Below, piece after piece: positions 1 to 9,826 of a DNA stretch of 64,000 bases. The position numbers and the translations under genes were made by a program. Positions within the stretch are counted from its first letter, which is position 1. Each line of letters opens with the position of its first letter. The stretch is from NCBI RefSeq assembly GCF_003667505.1, contig NZ_RCVJ01000198.1:29798-93797 (forward strand), given 5' to 3'. The notes under the pieces were generated by a model. That model was not told the DNA's origin and ran no database searches. It worked only from the letters and a program-made list of their open reading frames with translations. Origin of the DNA: Micromonospora sp. BL4 (GTDB lineage: Bacteria; Actinomycetota; Actinomycetes; Mycobacteriales; Micromonosporaceae).

Positions 1-1375
1 GTGCGGCAACTCCGGCGATGCGCGCGACTCGTGCCCGATCCGCTGGCGGCAGCACGGCCCACGACAACAGATCGACCAGCAGGTCGACCGCCTTGGTGTG
101 GTCACCCGAGGCCATCGCCAGCTCGGCACCCTGCTCGGCGTACCGCGCCCAGGCCTGCGTCTCGCCCGCCTCACGGAAGTGGTGGGCAAGGCGTGCGACA
201 GGCGGCGGATCGATGTCCTCCAGGGCCCGGCCGGCCAGCAGGTGGAAGTGTCTGCGGTCGGTCAACGGGATCGCTTCGTAGACAGCCGTGGCGGCCAGCA
301 CATGCCGGAAGCGCCACTGGCCGCGGTCGTCTCCGTCCAGGACGCCGGCGTTGGCCGCCTCCGCCACAGCGCCTCGACACGCAGCTGGGGACAGGCCGGC
401 GGTCACCGCGATCGTGGCCTCCAATGACCGCTCAGCCAACGTGGCCGCGGCTCGCAAGACCTGCTGCGCCGTCGGCGACAGACGGCCCACCCGCTCCCGG
501 GTGGAGTCGCGCACCGTCGGCGGCACCTGTAGCTCGCGCAGCTTCAGCCGGACCCACTGTCCGTCGCGGAAGACGAGGTCGGCGCGGTCGCACATGAGGC
601 GAACCGATTCCTCCAGCGCCAGAGGAACGCCACCGGTCCGCTCGTGCATGAACGTCGTGAACTCCTGCGAGATCGGGTTGCCGTCCAGCATCGAGGACAC
701 CAGCGCTGCCGTGTCGTTGGGTCGCATCGGCGCCAGGGCGATCCTCAGCTGGGTCACGCCAGCAGGCAACCGGGACGTCAGCCGCAGCAACAGCGATCCG
801 ACGTCCACCTCCTCCGGCCGATAGGAGATCACGAGGCTCGGCCCGTCCGAGTGCTGTCGGGAGGTGACGAACAGCAGGAACTCCAGGGTCACCTCGTCTG
901 CCCAGTGCGCGTCCTCGAGCACGAGAACGTCGACACGCAGGGCCCGCAGCAGCTCGTCCAGGGCGCGGAACAGGCGATGCCGTGCCGCCTTCGCATCGTC
1001 CAAGGGCGGCAGTGCGGGCGGCAGGTCCGAGGACCATTCAGGGAACAGGGGCCGTAACGCACCCGCAAGCTCGGTGAGCCGCAATCGCGACGCCGGGCGG
1101 TCGATCCCACGGAACGCGTCGACGATCGGCCCCAACGTCAGCGACTCGCGAAGCGGTGGGCACACCGAGACCAAGGCAGTGCGCTGGTCCGGCGCGGCCA
1201 ACCACTCTCGCAGCAGTCGGCTCTTCCCGATCCCCGCCTCGCCCTCTACCAGCACGATCGCCGGTGGCCGGGCCAGGGCACCCCGAAGCGCGGCCATCTC
1301 CCGATCACGACCCACGAAATGCGGCGTAGAGACCGTCGGTGGAGTCCCGTCGTCCTCGGGCGAGGGGTCGAGCAT
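1..1375 (-). CDS. AAA-ATPase LuxR/MalT-type transcriptional regulator (N-terminal part, runs off window)
   Basis: Reading the minus strand from an ATG at 1375 gives an open frame of 458 codons that continues past position 1. Near the N-terminus there is a 'HFVGRDREMAAL' sensor-type lead-in followed by a Walker A motif GEAGIGKS at about residues 45-52. A Walker B-like VLVLEDAHWAD follows around 900-940. The remainder resembles the AAA_16 ATPase region and start of the helical repeat region of large LuxR-family (LAL/MalT-type) activators. The DNA-binding HTH would be at the C-terminus, outside the window, so the LuxR assignment is inferred from architecture only. No strong ribosome-binding site is visible before the ATG. 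A plain AAA signalling ATPase remains possible. Confidence 0.75.
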   Translation of the reverse strand, partial: MLDPSPEDDGTPPTVSTPHFVGRDREMAALRGALARPPAIVLVEGEAGIGKSRLLREWLAAPDQRTALVSVCPPLRESLTLGPIVDAFRGIDRPASRLRLTELAGALRPLFPEWSSDLPPALPPLDDAKAARHRLFRALDELLRALRVDVLVLEDAHWADEVTLEFLLFVTSRQHSDGPSLVISYRPEEVDVGSLLLRLTSRLPAGVTQLRIALAPMRPNDTAALVSSMLDGNPISQEFTTFMHERTGGVPLALEESVRLMCDRADLVFRDGQWVRLKLRELQVPPTVRDSTRERVGRLSPTAQQVLRAAATLAERSLEATIAVTAGLSPAACRGAVAEAANAGVLDGDDRGQWRFRHVLAATAVYEAIPLTDRRHFHLLAGRALEDIDPPPVARLAHHFREAGETQAWARYAEQGAELAMASGDHTKAVDLLVDLLSWAVLPPADRARVARIAGVAA

Positions 1376-1644
1376 GCGTGATGATCTCGCTTTTCGACGC
1401 TCGGGCGCAACCACCCGCCCGCTACGCAAAGGTAACCACCCGTATGCCGACCGGGAGCGTGGGCGGCGCAGCGATCGGCCGGGGAGACCCGACCCCCGCG
1501 CCACCATGGCAAGTGCGCGGATCGCGGCCACTGTAACGTCGTCCCCCGGGCGCGTGTCGCGCGGCTATGGCCACACCTTGTGGCGCCAGAACCTGCACGA
1601 AATTCGGTGGTCGTGAGGCTGTTTGCGGTCTACCGTCGCCCGCT

Positions 1645-2538
1645 GTGCTCTCAATTGAACAGATAGTCGGACGGGCCCTGGATCGGATCGAGGCAGGGTA
1701 TGTCTTTCCTGCGAAGGTCGTGGAAATCGGTGCCGCGATTCGGCGCCGTCTCGCAGCAGGCGAGTACGACGACCTGGACGGGCCGGTGCTCTGCGAGACG
1801 GTGACCGCTCACCTTCAGGAGGTGTGCCCGGACAAGCATCTGCGGCTGCTGTGGTCGGACCAGCCGCAGTCGCTGGATCCAGCGGACGAAGACGGCGGGC
1901 GGGCCGCGTTCCTCGCGCTGCTCAGGGCGGAGAACCAGGGAATCCGCCGTGTCGAGCACCTGGAAGGGAACGTCGGGCTCGTCGACGTGCGGCGCATCGC
2001 GTACGCCGATGAAGGCGCCGACGCGATCGGCGCGGCCATGCAACTGGTCGCCCTCAGCTCCGCCCTCATCCTGGACTTGCGCGCATGCGTCGGCGGCGCA
2101 CCGGAGGGAGCCGCGATGTGGTGCAGCTACTTCTTCCGCGACGATCAGGTGCACCTCAACGACTTCTACGAGCGGTCCACCGGCGCCACCCGCCAGTTCT
2201 GGACGACCGCGCACCTTCCCGCGCCGCGCTATGCCGACCGCCCGGTCTATGTGCTCACCGGCGCGATGACGTTCTCCGGGGGCGAGGACGTGGCGTACAC
2301 CCTTCAGGCGCACGGGCGGGCCGTCGTCGTCGGTGAGACGACACGTGGTGGCGCGCATCCGACGGCCCGCCACGCGGTCACCGAACACGTCCTTGTGACC
2401 GTGCCGACCGCCCGGACCATCAACAGCGTTACCGGCACCAACTGGGAAGGCGTCGGAGTGGTCCCCGATGTACCCGTCCCGGCAGACCAGGCACTCGACA
2501 GGGCACTCAACGCCATCCGGGGCGCCCCGGGCGCATAG
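1645..2538 (+). CDS. S41 family peptidase (IRBP/C-terminal processing protease-like)
   Basis: About 297 residues from a GTG at 1645; an in-frame ATG at 1567 would add 26 residues that do not look conserved. The N-terminal third (IVGRALDRIEAGYVFP, then LAAGEYDDL and DKHLRLLW) matches the N-terminal domain typical of S41 peptidases related to interphotoreceptor retinoid-binding protein. The C-terminal half carries the peptidase core, with the catalytic-serine segment MTFSGGEDVAYTL followed by RAVVVGETTRGGAHP. No signal peptide is evident, so it is probably cytoplasmic. Neither start has a clear ribosome-binding site. The neighbours are divergent or convergent and give no functional hint. Confidence 0.8.
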   Translation: MLSIEQIVGRALDRIEAGYVFPAKVVEIGAAIRRRLAAGEYDDLDGPVLCETVTAHLQEVCPDKHLRLLWSDQPQSLDPADEDGGRAAFLALLRAENQGIRRVEHLEGNVGLVDVRRIAYADEGADAIGAAMQLVALSSALILDLRACVGGAPEGAAMWCSYFFRDDQVHLNDFYERSTGATRQFWTTAHLPAPRYADRPVYVLTGAMTFSGGEDVAYTLQAHGRAVVVGETTRGGAHPTARHAVTEHVLVTVPTARTINSVTGTNWEGVGVVPDVPVPADQALDRALNAIRGAPGA

Positions 2539-2616
2539 GCGCGGGGCTGCGTCCCGGCCGTTCGCTCGAACACGGGACTCGACGCATCGGCAGCTCGGCA
2601 TGCCGGCCGGGATTGT

Positions 2617-4011
2617 TCAGGCGCCGGGGTTTCCCACGTCGGCGTGGAGTGCGTCGCGGAGGTTCGCGGCGGCGTCGGCCGGCCGGAGGTAGCCGGCGGC
2701 GATGTTGCGGACGTCGGCGGTCACCACGCGGGCCACGTAGCCGGAGTGGGTCCGGTAGAGCTGGTCCAGGGTGGCCTCGTCAAACGGCTGGTAGGTGCCG
2801 AACAGCCCGCAGAACGACTCGCCGGCGTTGTCGCCGGTGTTCAGTGCGGTCGGCACGGCCACCTGCGACAGCCGGATCCCGCCGCGGGCCAGGCCGTGTG
2901 CGTCGCGGGCCTTCGTGCCGTCGGGGTTGAACACCAGCGGCGGCGCGGTCGGCGGCGGGGTGCCCCGCTGCACCCAGCGCACCAGGTGGGCGTACGCGGC
3001 GGCGGTGACGTGGTGCATCGGCACGCGGCTGAACGGCGGTCGCGCACAGGTGTAGACCGGGGCGGCGCCCAGGTCGCGCTCCTGAATCGGCGCCCGGTAG
3101 ACCTGGCCGTGCTGGCCGCTGTGTGCCGCGCCGGCCACCTCCCACCGGCGGAACCGGTCGGTGTCGGCCGGGCGGACGGGCGTGCGCACGTCGGTCTCGG
3201 ACAGCACCTGGAACACCGGCTCGTGACCGACCCGGGTAGGCGCGGAGCCCACGATGAAGCCGTACCCCTCGAACACCGGCTGCACCTGGGGCAGGACCCG
3301 GTCGTAGTAGACAGTCATCCGGCCGGCCGACTGGGAGGCGCCGATGGCCAGCAGGGTGCGGGCACGCAGCCGGCCCAGCGGCGAGACACTCCGCGGGTCG
3401 GCGACGGCCCTGCCGGCCTGGGCGAAGATGTCGTACGAGAGCTCGTCGCCGACGTACCGTCCCCCGCCGGTGACGTCGAGCCCGCCGTACCGGGTCGGGC
3501 TCCAGCCGCGCAGCTGGTCGACACCGACCCGCTGGGCGGAGACTCCGATCCAGGCGTCGCCGGCGCGGATCGTCGCCTCGGCGTTCCATAGCGCGTCCAG
3601 GTCGTACCCCGCCGTGACGTTCTGCCACTCCACCAGGGCGACGCCGCTGAACCGGCGCGGGTCAGCAGGCCGGCGCACGACCAGCCGGGTCTGGTACGCC
3701 ACGTCGGTCGCGACCCGGTTGCCGGCGGTGTCCCAACCGTCGGCGACGCCGGAGAGATAGAACTCCTCCTCGACGTAGCCCTTGGCGGCCAGGTCGAACG
3801 GCGTCGAGAAGAAGGGGTAGGTGTCGGCCAGCCGCTTTGCGAGCGGGTCGCCCGGCACGGTGCCCGGGATCGGACCGTGGACCGCGGCGCGGGCGACCGG
3901 CTCCCGCTGCGGGGGTGCGGCAGCGCCCGCCGGTGCCGAGGCGAGTAGCGTGCCGACCAGGGTGGTGACCAGAGCGGCGGTGAGTGCGGCGGTACGCCGT
4001 GGACGTGTCAT
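2617..4011 (-). CDS. Secreted alpha/beta hydrolase domain protein
   Basis: 464 residues from an ATG at 4011, preceded by a good ribosome-binding site (AAGGAGT). An upstream in-frame start at 4122 would add 37 residues in front of a clear signal peptide, so it is rejected. The export signal is MTRPRRTAALTAALV followed by a hydrophobic stretch ending near SAPAGAAA. The mature protein has ALVEWQNVTAGYDLDALW and a nucleophile-elbow-like IGASQSAGR, as in the alpha/beta hydrolase family often annotated simply as 'alpha/beta hydrolase domain'. It lies 105 bp downstream of a QsdR-like regulator in the same direction, which may control it. The substrate cannot be predicted. Confidence 0.75.
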   Translation of the reverse strand: MTRPRRTAALTAALVTTLVGTLLASAPAGAAAPPQREPVARAAVHGPIPGTVPGDPLAKRLADTYPFFSTPFDLAAKGYVEEEFYLSGVADGWDTAGNRVATDVAYQTRLVVRRPADPRRFSGVALVEWQNVTAGYDLDALWNAEATIRAGDAWIGVSAQRVGVDQLRGWSPTRYGGLDVTGGGRYVGDELSYDIFAQAGRAVADPRSVSPLGRLRARTLLAIGASQSAGRMTVYYDRVLPQVQPVFEGYGFIVGSAPTRVGHEPVFQVLSETDVRTPVRPADTDRFRRWEVAGAAHSGQHGQVYRAPIQERDLGAAPVYTCARPPFSRVPMHHVTAAAYAHLVRWVQRGTPPPTAPPLVFNPDGTKARDAHGLARGGIRLSQVAVPTALNTGDNAGESFCGLFGTYQPFDEATLDQLYRTHSGYVARVVTADVRNIAAGYLRPADAAANLRDALHADVGNPGA

Positions 4012-4115
4012 GGCGAAGACTCCTTCACAACGACTTTCCTGGCCGTACCATAAACGGTCTTCAATGCCGCCGGAACTGGGCGGCGGAGAGCTGAGACGGC
4101 TGTCGCAGCCGCCGC

Positions 4116-4679
4116 TCAGCACGCTTCGAGCACCGCCCGGGCGGCCCGTTCCGCTGTGGCGGGATCGGCCCGCCGCCCGTGAATCAGCTCCGCGTACAGC
4201 AGGGACTCGACGATGCGCACGTACAGGAAGGCGGCGCCGTCGAGGTCAACCGGCGACCAGGCCTGGTCGCCGGCGGCGGCCAGGATGCCCTTCTGCGCAT
4301 CGACGACCCGGGCGTGTACGCCACCAGCCGGCGTGAACAGCACTCGCGCGGCCGTCGCCGGCTCGTCGCGCAGGAAGGCCCGGAACGGCCGAGCCCGGCG
4401 GACCGCGACGGTGAACCGGCGGGTCGTCTCGAGCACTCCCTCGACGCCGGTGGCGGCGGTCTCGGCGCAGGCCTGGGCGAGCAGCCGCTCCGCGAGGCGC
4501 CAGAGCACGTCACCGAGCAGCCGGTCGCGGCTGTGCACCACCCGGTAGAGGGTGGCCCGGCTGACCGAGAGGCTGCCGGCGAGCGCGTCCATGTCGACAG
4601 TGGCGTTACGGAGAAAGAACACACACCCGCCCTGGACGACACGCTCCGCGCTGACCACCCGTCGCGACGGCACTGGCAT
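4116..4679 (-). CDS. QsdR/TetR-family transcriptional regulator
   Basis: 187 residues from ATG 4679; a GTG at 4712 would add 11 residues. The N-terminal region contains a helix-turn-helix, VDMDALAGSLSVSRATLYRVV, characteristic of TetR-like regulators. The segment just after it (HSRDRLLGDVLWRLAERLL) and the C-terminal ligand domain resemble the QsdR subfamily. It probably acts as a ligand-responsive repressor of the secreted hydrolase gene that follows 105 bp downstream. No operator was identified with confidence. The family call is from remembered motifs rather than alignment. Confidence 0.7.
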   Translation of the reverse strand: MPVPSRRVVSAERVVQGGCVFFLRNATVDMDALAGSLSVSRATLYRVVHSRDRLLGDVLWRLAERLLAQACAETAATGVEGVLETTRRFTVAVRRARPFRAFLRDEPATAARVLFTPAGGVHARVVDAQKGILAAAGDQAWSPVDLDGAAFLYVRIVESLLYAELIHGRRADPATAERAARAVLEAC

Positions 4680-4789
4680 TTCCCGACGATAACTCCGCCG
4701 TGACGCCGCCACCCCGGACCGCGCTTCGGAGCGGCGGAGAAACTACAGGGGCTGGTTGTGGACGGACCGGGCGACGCCTTTTGTCTCGA

Positions 4790-4900
4790 CGGATCGTTGC
4801 GGCCCGCCTACCGGGTCAGATGATCCCCGAGCGGTTCGTCCTCGCCGACCTCATGCCCCTCACTAGACACGGAAAGATCGACACCGACACGCGTTTCGTT
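4790..4900 (+). pseudogene. Fragment of NRPS adenylation-domain C-terminus
   Basis: In one plus-strand frame the peptide ARLPGQMIPERFVL and then PLTRHGKID is readable. This is the end of an AMP-binding adenylation domain: the 'LP.yMvP..fv' segment followed by the core A10 motif PLTxxGKxD with its lysine. Nothing before or after resembles the rest of an adenylation domain, carrier protein or condensation domain. It is a relic of about 35 codons sitting between the QsdR-like gene and the M14 peptidase gene. Confidence 0.5.
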
Positions 4901-5104
4901 CCCTTTCCCGTGGACGAGACAGCCGCCGTCACGCTGCTCCGATGCCGCCGGAGGTAAGGAGCCAACGGCATGCAGGCATTTACATCTATGTGCCGACCGA
5001 TTACGGTGATCGCAACTCGAGTACCCAGTGGGTTGCAACCCTCACAGAACGTAGCTGCCCCTGCCTACGCGCGGGCGAGCACCACGTGACACGGGAGATT
5101 TGCC

Positions 5105-7120
5105 TTGGGTTCCGACGTTCGACAGCCCTCATCCGGTCAGTCACCAGTCTCCTCTCACTTTGCCGCCGTTCAGCGGTCGCTGGTGAGACAGCACCTCCGC
5201 CGACGCCCGCGCCCGCTCTTCATGGTGGCGGCCCTGGCAGCGGGGGCCCTCGTCCTCGGCGTCACGCCCCTCTGGGGGTCGGACCGCGCGGACCTCCTCG
5301 ACGGCGCGGCCCTCTCCTCGACCCCCACCTACACCGTCGGCCTGCAGCCGCCGCAGGATCCGGGGCCGTTCCCCGGCAGCGTGACCCCCACGTCCCCCAC
5401 CATCACCATCGCCGGCCAACGAGACGGCGAAAGCACGTTCAAGGTCGTCAAGTACGACCAGGTGCAGCCGAAGAACCCCGGCCAGATGGACTTCGACCAC
5501 TACCACACCGGCATCGAGATCCAATGGTGGCTGCGGAAGTGGGCACACGAACGTCCCGACCTCGTCGACCTGCACATCGTCGGGGAGAGCTTCAGCGGCC
5601 AGCCGATCTACCAGGTGACCATCACGGACAAGTCCACCGGCGCGGACACCGACAAGCCGGCGGCCTACTTCGAGGGAAACCGGCACTCCGGCGAGGTCTC
5701 GTCGGCCGAGAGCTCGCTGTGGCTGGCGCACCACCTCATCACGCGGGCCGGCCGCGACCAGAAGGTCGACAAGCTGCTCGACGAGAAGACCGTGTACATC
5801 CGCCCGGTCAACAACCCGGACGGGCACGACATGTACCTGTACACGGCCCAGACCAACCGGTCGACGGTGCGGCCGTACGACAACGACGGGGACGGCAAGC
5901 GCGACGAGGATCCGGGTGAGGACCTCAACAGTGACGGGTACCTGAGCCAGATGCGCCAGTACGTCGGCGCCGGCAAGGGCACGCACGTCGTCGACGAGCG
6001 GGACCCGGCCAGGAACGCCATGCTCAACGTCGGCGCGGGCAAGGGCGACTACCTGATGTTCTCCGAGGGTACGGACAACGACGGCGACGGTCGCTACGAC
6101 GAGGACGGTGTCGGTGGCCTGGACCTGCACCGCAACTACCCGTACAACTGGCACGTCATGCCGGAGGACGACGCCACCGACCGGAACCTGACCCAGGGCG
6201 GCGCCGGCGAGTACCCGCTGTCCGAGCCGGAGACCCGGCACGTCTACACCTGGCTGATGTCACACACCAACATCGGCGCCGTCAACAGCATGGACACCCG
6301 GGTGCCCATGCATCTGCGGGGGCCCTCGACCTGCGACCCCGTCGAGTGCATGTACTCGACCGACCGCAAGCTCTACGAGCACTTCGACAAGGCGGGGATC
6401 TCGTTCACCGGCTATCGGCATGCCGGGAGCGTCTACATCGACTACGCCACCCGCAACGGTGGCCAGCCGACGCCGCTGTTCGGGCACGGCCCCGACTTCG
6501 GCTACTTCCAGTACGGCGCCATCTGGTACGGCGACGAGATCTGGAACGGTGGTGACTTCACCGACTACGACAAGGACGGCAGGTACGCCGACTGGGAGCG
6601 GTCGCGGTGGTGCGCCGAGAACGAGCGGACGAACTGCTTCCTGCCGTGGACGAAGGTGGAGCACCCGAAGCTGGGGGCGGTCGAGATCGGCGGCATCAAC
6701 CCGAAGTTCTGGTCGCAGAACCCTTCGGCCGATCTGATCGGCGGGTGGGCCACCAACCAGGCACGGTTCAACCTGTATCTGACCGACTCCCTGCCGCAGG
6801 TCGACCTCAGCGACGTGAAGGTCAAGAAGCTCAAGGGCGCTCAGGGTGACGGAGCGACGCACGAGATCACGGCTTCGGTCCGGAACACCGGCCGCATCCC
6901 GACCGCTCTCGAGCAGGCGAAGGAGATCAAGATCGTCGCTCCGGACACCGTGCAGGTGGAGGGGGCGCGCGCCGTCGGAACCGCACCCCAGTTCTATCTG
7001 GACGGGGGCGACCGGCAGAAGGTCCGCCTGCGGGTCGTCAAGGCCGCCACCGACACCATCACGGTGAAGGCTGTCAGCGTCCGGGGAGGCCTGGACTCCG
7101 CGTCGGCGCGGCTGAACTGA
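5105..7120 (+). CDS. Secreted zinc carboxypeptidase (peptidase M14)
   Basis: 671 residues from a TTG at 5105, supported by a GGGAG ribosome-binding site 7-8 nt upstream. A basic stretch and hydrophobic segment (PRPLFMVAALAAGALVLGV) form an export signal or N-terminal anchor. The M14 zinc-binding HxxE is at about residues 194-197 (GNRHSGEVSS), followed by YIRPVNNPDG and LHRNYPYNW, both typical of M14. Two insertions rich in DNDGDGxxDED and a third DYDKDG segment look like calcium-binding loops. The last 100 residues resemble a CARDB-type beta-sandwich. Predicted role: extracellular peptide degradation. It is convergent with another M14 gene, 118 bp away. Confidence 0.85.
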   Translation: MGSDVRQPSSGQSPVSSHFAAVQRSLVRQHLRRRPRPLFMVAALAAGALVLGVTPLWGSDRADLLDGAALSSTPTYTVGLQPPQDPGPFPGSVTPTSPTITIAGQRDGESTFKVVKYDQVQPKNPGQMDFDHYHTGIEIQWWLRKWAHERPDLVDLHIVGESFSGQPIYQVTITDKSTGADTDKPAAYFEGNRHSGEVSSAESSLWLAHHLITRAGRDQKVDKLLDEKTVYIRPVNNPDGHDMYLYTAQTNRSTVRPYDNDGDGKRDEDPGEDLNSDGYLSQMRQYVGAGKGTHVVDERDPARNAMLNVGAGKGDYLMFSEGTDNDGDGRYDEDGVGGLDLHRNYPYNWHVMPEDDATDRNLTQGGAGEYPLSEPETRHVYTWLMSHTNIGAVNSMDTRVPMHLRGPSTCDPVECMYSTDRKLYEHFDKAGISFTGYRHAGSVYIDYATRNGGQPTPLFGHGPDFGYFQYGAIWYGDEIWNGGDFTDYDKDGRYADWERSRWCAENERTNCFLPWTKVEHPKLGAVEIGGINPKFWSQNPSADLIGGWATNQARFNLYLTDSLPQVDLSDVKVKKLKGAQGDGATHEITASVRNTGRIPTALEQAKEIKIVAPDTVQVEGARAVGTAPQFYLDGGDRQKVRLRVVKAATDTITVKAVSVRGGLDSASARLN

Positions 7121-7237
7121 TCGCTCGAGAGGTCCCCGTCCCGCAGTGTGGGGCGGGGACCTCGCCATGTCGGCTCTCACACGCGCGTGCGGTGGCCGAG
7201 CGCAGGAGTGCGCTCGGCCACCACGACCCACGTCAGG

Positions 7238-9826
7238 TCAGCGCTGACCCCCCAGGTACATCGCGTTGAACAGCAGCCGGTAGGTGCCGTGCGACTGGGC
7301 CCGGTGCTGCGGCTTGAAGCCGATCATCACCACCTGGCCGTCGCCCACCTTCGCGGTCACCACGGCCGCCTTGCCGCCGATGACGTCTTCGCCGAGGAGG
7401 AAGCCGCTCTTCAGCAGCTTGGTCTTCGGCCAGGTGGCCGCCACCGTGACACCTTCGGCGCCCTCGTCGACCTCGAACGCCGGGCCGTTGGCGACGAACG
7501 CCGACGCGTTCGGGCCGAACCCGGCGGCGACCGGGTCTCTGGCGTCGAGGTTGAGGTTCAGCACCGACCCCGGGATGTTGTAGGTGGTCTCCGGTACCCC
7601 TTCGGTGACGTCCTTGACCGGTACGCCGAACGCCTTGATCGGCAGTTGGGCGGCCTTGTTCAGGGTCACCACCGTGCCGCCCGCCTCGACGAACGCCTTC
7701 AGGTTGGCCACACCCGCATCGGTCATTCCGCCGGTGTACTCCGGCGGCAGCGAGCCGGCCGCCCGGCCGTTGCGCATCGAGTTGTAGGTGGCGTCGGGCA
7801 GCACGATCGTGTCGAACTTCGCCCGCAGGTCACCGGCCCGGACCGACGCGTTCGTCAGCTTCTCGTACTGGAAGCCGAACTGGTCCAGGATCAGCCGGGT
7901 CCAACCCTCGTCGTAGTTGTTGAAGCCGTCGTACAGTCCGATCCGAGGCGCGGCGAGTGCGGTCACCTTCGCCGGCTTCGCGTCCACCGCGGCGATGCTG
8001 AGCCCGAACTGGGTGGCGAGCCGCGTCACCCGCGCGTCGGTGCCCGGACGCGGTGTGACCAGGAACGTGCCAGCCGGCAGCTTGCCAGTGCGGGTGGTCA
8101 CCTCAGCGCTGCTGTGGAAGACCTTGTCCCCCGCCGCGAGCAGGGCGTTCACGGCGGCCGAGCTGTCGTTGACCCGGGGGTCGAGGGCGTACGCGTACTT
8201 CGGTGCACCCGCCACCGCGCCGGTCGGCACCGTCGGCCAGTCGACCGCGACGGTCTCGGCCCGCACGGCCTGATCGAGCTTGTTGACGGTGACGCCCATC
8301 TGGAACGAGAGCGTGTATCCGGTGATGTCGTACGGCGGCTCGAGCGGGCCGCCGGGGTAGAGCCGGCGATCCGGGTAGACCTGCGGGTTGAGCAGGTCCA
8401 GCACCGCAGCCCGGTACGGCTGTGCCTCCCGGACGAGGTAGCTGCCGGCCGGGTACCTGCGGTCGCCCACCGTGAACGGCTTCATCGCGCGCTCGACCCG
8501 GATGTTGTTCCAGCGCAGCTTGTCCACCAGCTTCGTGGCGGTCGGGAAGTCCGCCTGATCCGCGGGGATCACGTAGGTGGTCGAGGCGCCGTTGCGCCCC
8601 CCGTCCCGGGCCATCTGCGCCGCGCCGTAGAGCAGGGCCTCGCGGTCGTCATTGGCCACGCGAAGCATCGCCCACGAGGCGGTCTTGATGTAGTCGCAGC
8701 TTTGCGACAGGTGCCACTCGCCGCCCTTCCAGGGGCTCGGGTAGAAGACCGAGGGCTCGCTGGTGGAGGTGCCGTCCGCGAAGGTCTTCGGGAAGGTCGC
8801 CGGGTCGTAGACCCGCGGCGTCGCCGAGGCGTGCGCGGTCTCGGTCAGGATGCCGATCTGGTTGTGGTAGTACGGCGCGGTCCGGGCGCCGCCGTTCCAC
8901 CAGATGTCGTACGACTGGCGGGCCAGCGCGCCGCCCTTGTCCTCGCGTTCCAGCCGCTGGCCCATCGCGTCACCGACGATGTTGACGCCCCGGACCACCT
9001 GGGGGTGGATATTCGGGTTCAGTGGGTCCTCGTACGGCGGGATGCTGATCCGGGCGGGGAAGACCGCGGTCTGGTGGACGTTGTGCATGACCTGCGGGAT
9101 CCACTCGTGGAACAGTTGGCGCCCAACGTTCTGCGTCTCCTGCAGGTTGAACATGTACCAGTCACGGTTGTTGTCGTGTCCGGCGTACTTCTGGTACAGC
9201 TCGGGATAGCCGGCGTCCTGGTAGGGCCCGCCCAGGTTCTGCCGGTACCACTCGGCGACCTTCGTTCCGCCGTCCGGGTTCACGTTCGGCACCAGCAGGG
9301 TGATGAGGTTGTCGCGGATCTCTCGCGCCTCGGACGTCTCGCTGGTCACCAGGTCGTACGCGAACTGCGGGGCGGTCTGGTGCCCGGCCACCTCGGTGGA
9401 GTGGATGCCGAAGTCGACCCAGGCGATGGCCTTGCCGCCCTTCGCCAGCGCCCGCGCCTCCGACTCGGACAGCGAGTCGCCCTGCGAGAGGCGTACCGAG
9501 GTTTCCCGGTAGCGCTTGAGGTTGGCGTCCTTGAGGTTCTTCTCCGACGAGACGATGGCCATCAGCTGCGGCCGTCCCTCGCTGGTCTTGCCGATCTCCA
9601 CCAACTTCATCCGGTCGCTGGCCTTGTCGAGCTTCCGGTAGTAGTCGGCGATCTGCTCGTAGGTGGCCAGCTTGTAGTCGGTACACGGCGTCCAGCCGAT
9701 CACCGACTCCGGCTTCGGTACCCGGTTCGAGGCGGTAGCGGTGGTCGCCGACGTCAACACCGGCGTACCGAGCAGAGCCAGCGCGCATACGACCGGCAGC
9801 GCCGCCCGAGACAGTCTTCGTTTCAC
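7238..9826 (-). CDS. Secreted M14 family metallopeptidase, large
   Basis: 862 residues from a GTG at 9826 with ribosome-binding site GAAGGGG; the longer in-frame start at 9883 would place 19 residues before the signal peptide. The signal is VKRRLSRAALPVVCALALLG. The zinc-binding HxxE is HSTE at about residues 142-145, followed by LVPNVNPDGG. Downstream are an HVHNVH-like region and LTETAHA. The C-terminal third has an 'FVEAGGTVVTLNKAAQ' segment resembling the class I glutamine-amidotransferase-like domain found at the end of this large M14 subfamily. Predicted extracellular peptidase, unrelated at sequence level to its convergent M14 neighbour beyond the catalytic motifs. Confidence 0.85.
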   Translation of the reverse strand: MKRRLSRAALPVVCALALLGTPVLTSATTATASNRVPKPESVIGWTPCTDYKLATYEQIADYYRKLDKASDRMKLVEIGKTSEGRPQLMAIVSSEKNLKDANLKRYRETSVRLSQGDSLSESEARALAKGGKAIAWVDFGIHSTEVAGHQTAPQFAYDLVTSETSEAREIRDNLITLLVPNVNPDGGTKVAEWYRQNLGGPYQDAGYPELYQKYAGHDNNRDWYMFNLQETQNVGRQLFHEWIPQVMHNVHQTAVFPARISIPPYEDPLNPNIHPQVVRGVNIVGDAMGQRLEREDKGGALARQSYDIWWNGGARTAPYYHNQIGILTETAHASATPRVYDPATFPKTFADGTSTSEPSVFYPSPWKGGEWHLSQSCDYIKTASWAMLRVANDDREALLYGAAQMARDGGRNGASTTYVIPADQADFPTATKLVDKLRWNNIRVERAMKPFTVGDRRYPAGSYLVREAQPYRAAVLDLLNPQVYPDRRLYPGGPLEPPYDITGYTLSFQMGVTVNKLDQAVRAETVAVDWPTVPTGAVAGAPKYAYALDPRVNDSSAAVNALLAAGDKVFHSSAEVTTRTGKLPAGTFLVTPRPGTDARVTRLATQFGLSIAAVDAKPAKVTALAAPRIGLYDGFNNYDEGWTRLILDQFGFQYEKLTNASVRAGDLRAKFDTIVLPDATYNSMRNGRAAGSLPPEYTGGMTDAGVANLKAFVEAGGTVVTLNKAAQLPIKAFGVPVKDVTEGVPETTYNIPGSVLNLNLDARDPVAAGFGPNASAFVANGPAFEVDEGAEGVTVAATWPKTKLLKSGFLLGEDVIGGKAAVVTAKVGDGQVVMIGFKPQHRAQSHGTYRLLFNAMYLGGQR

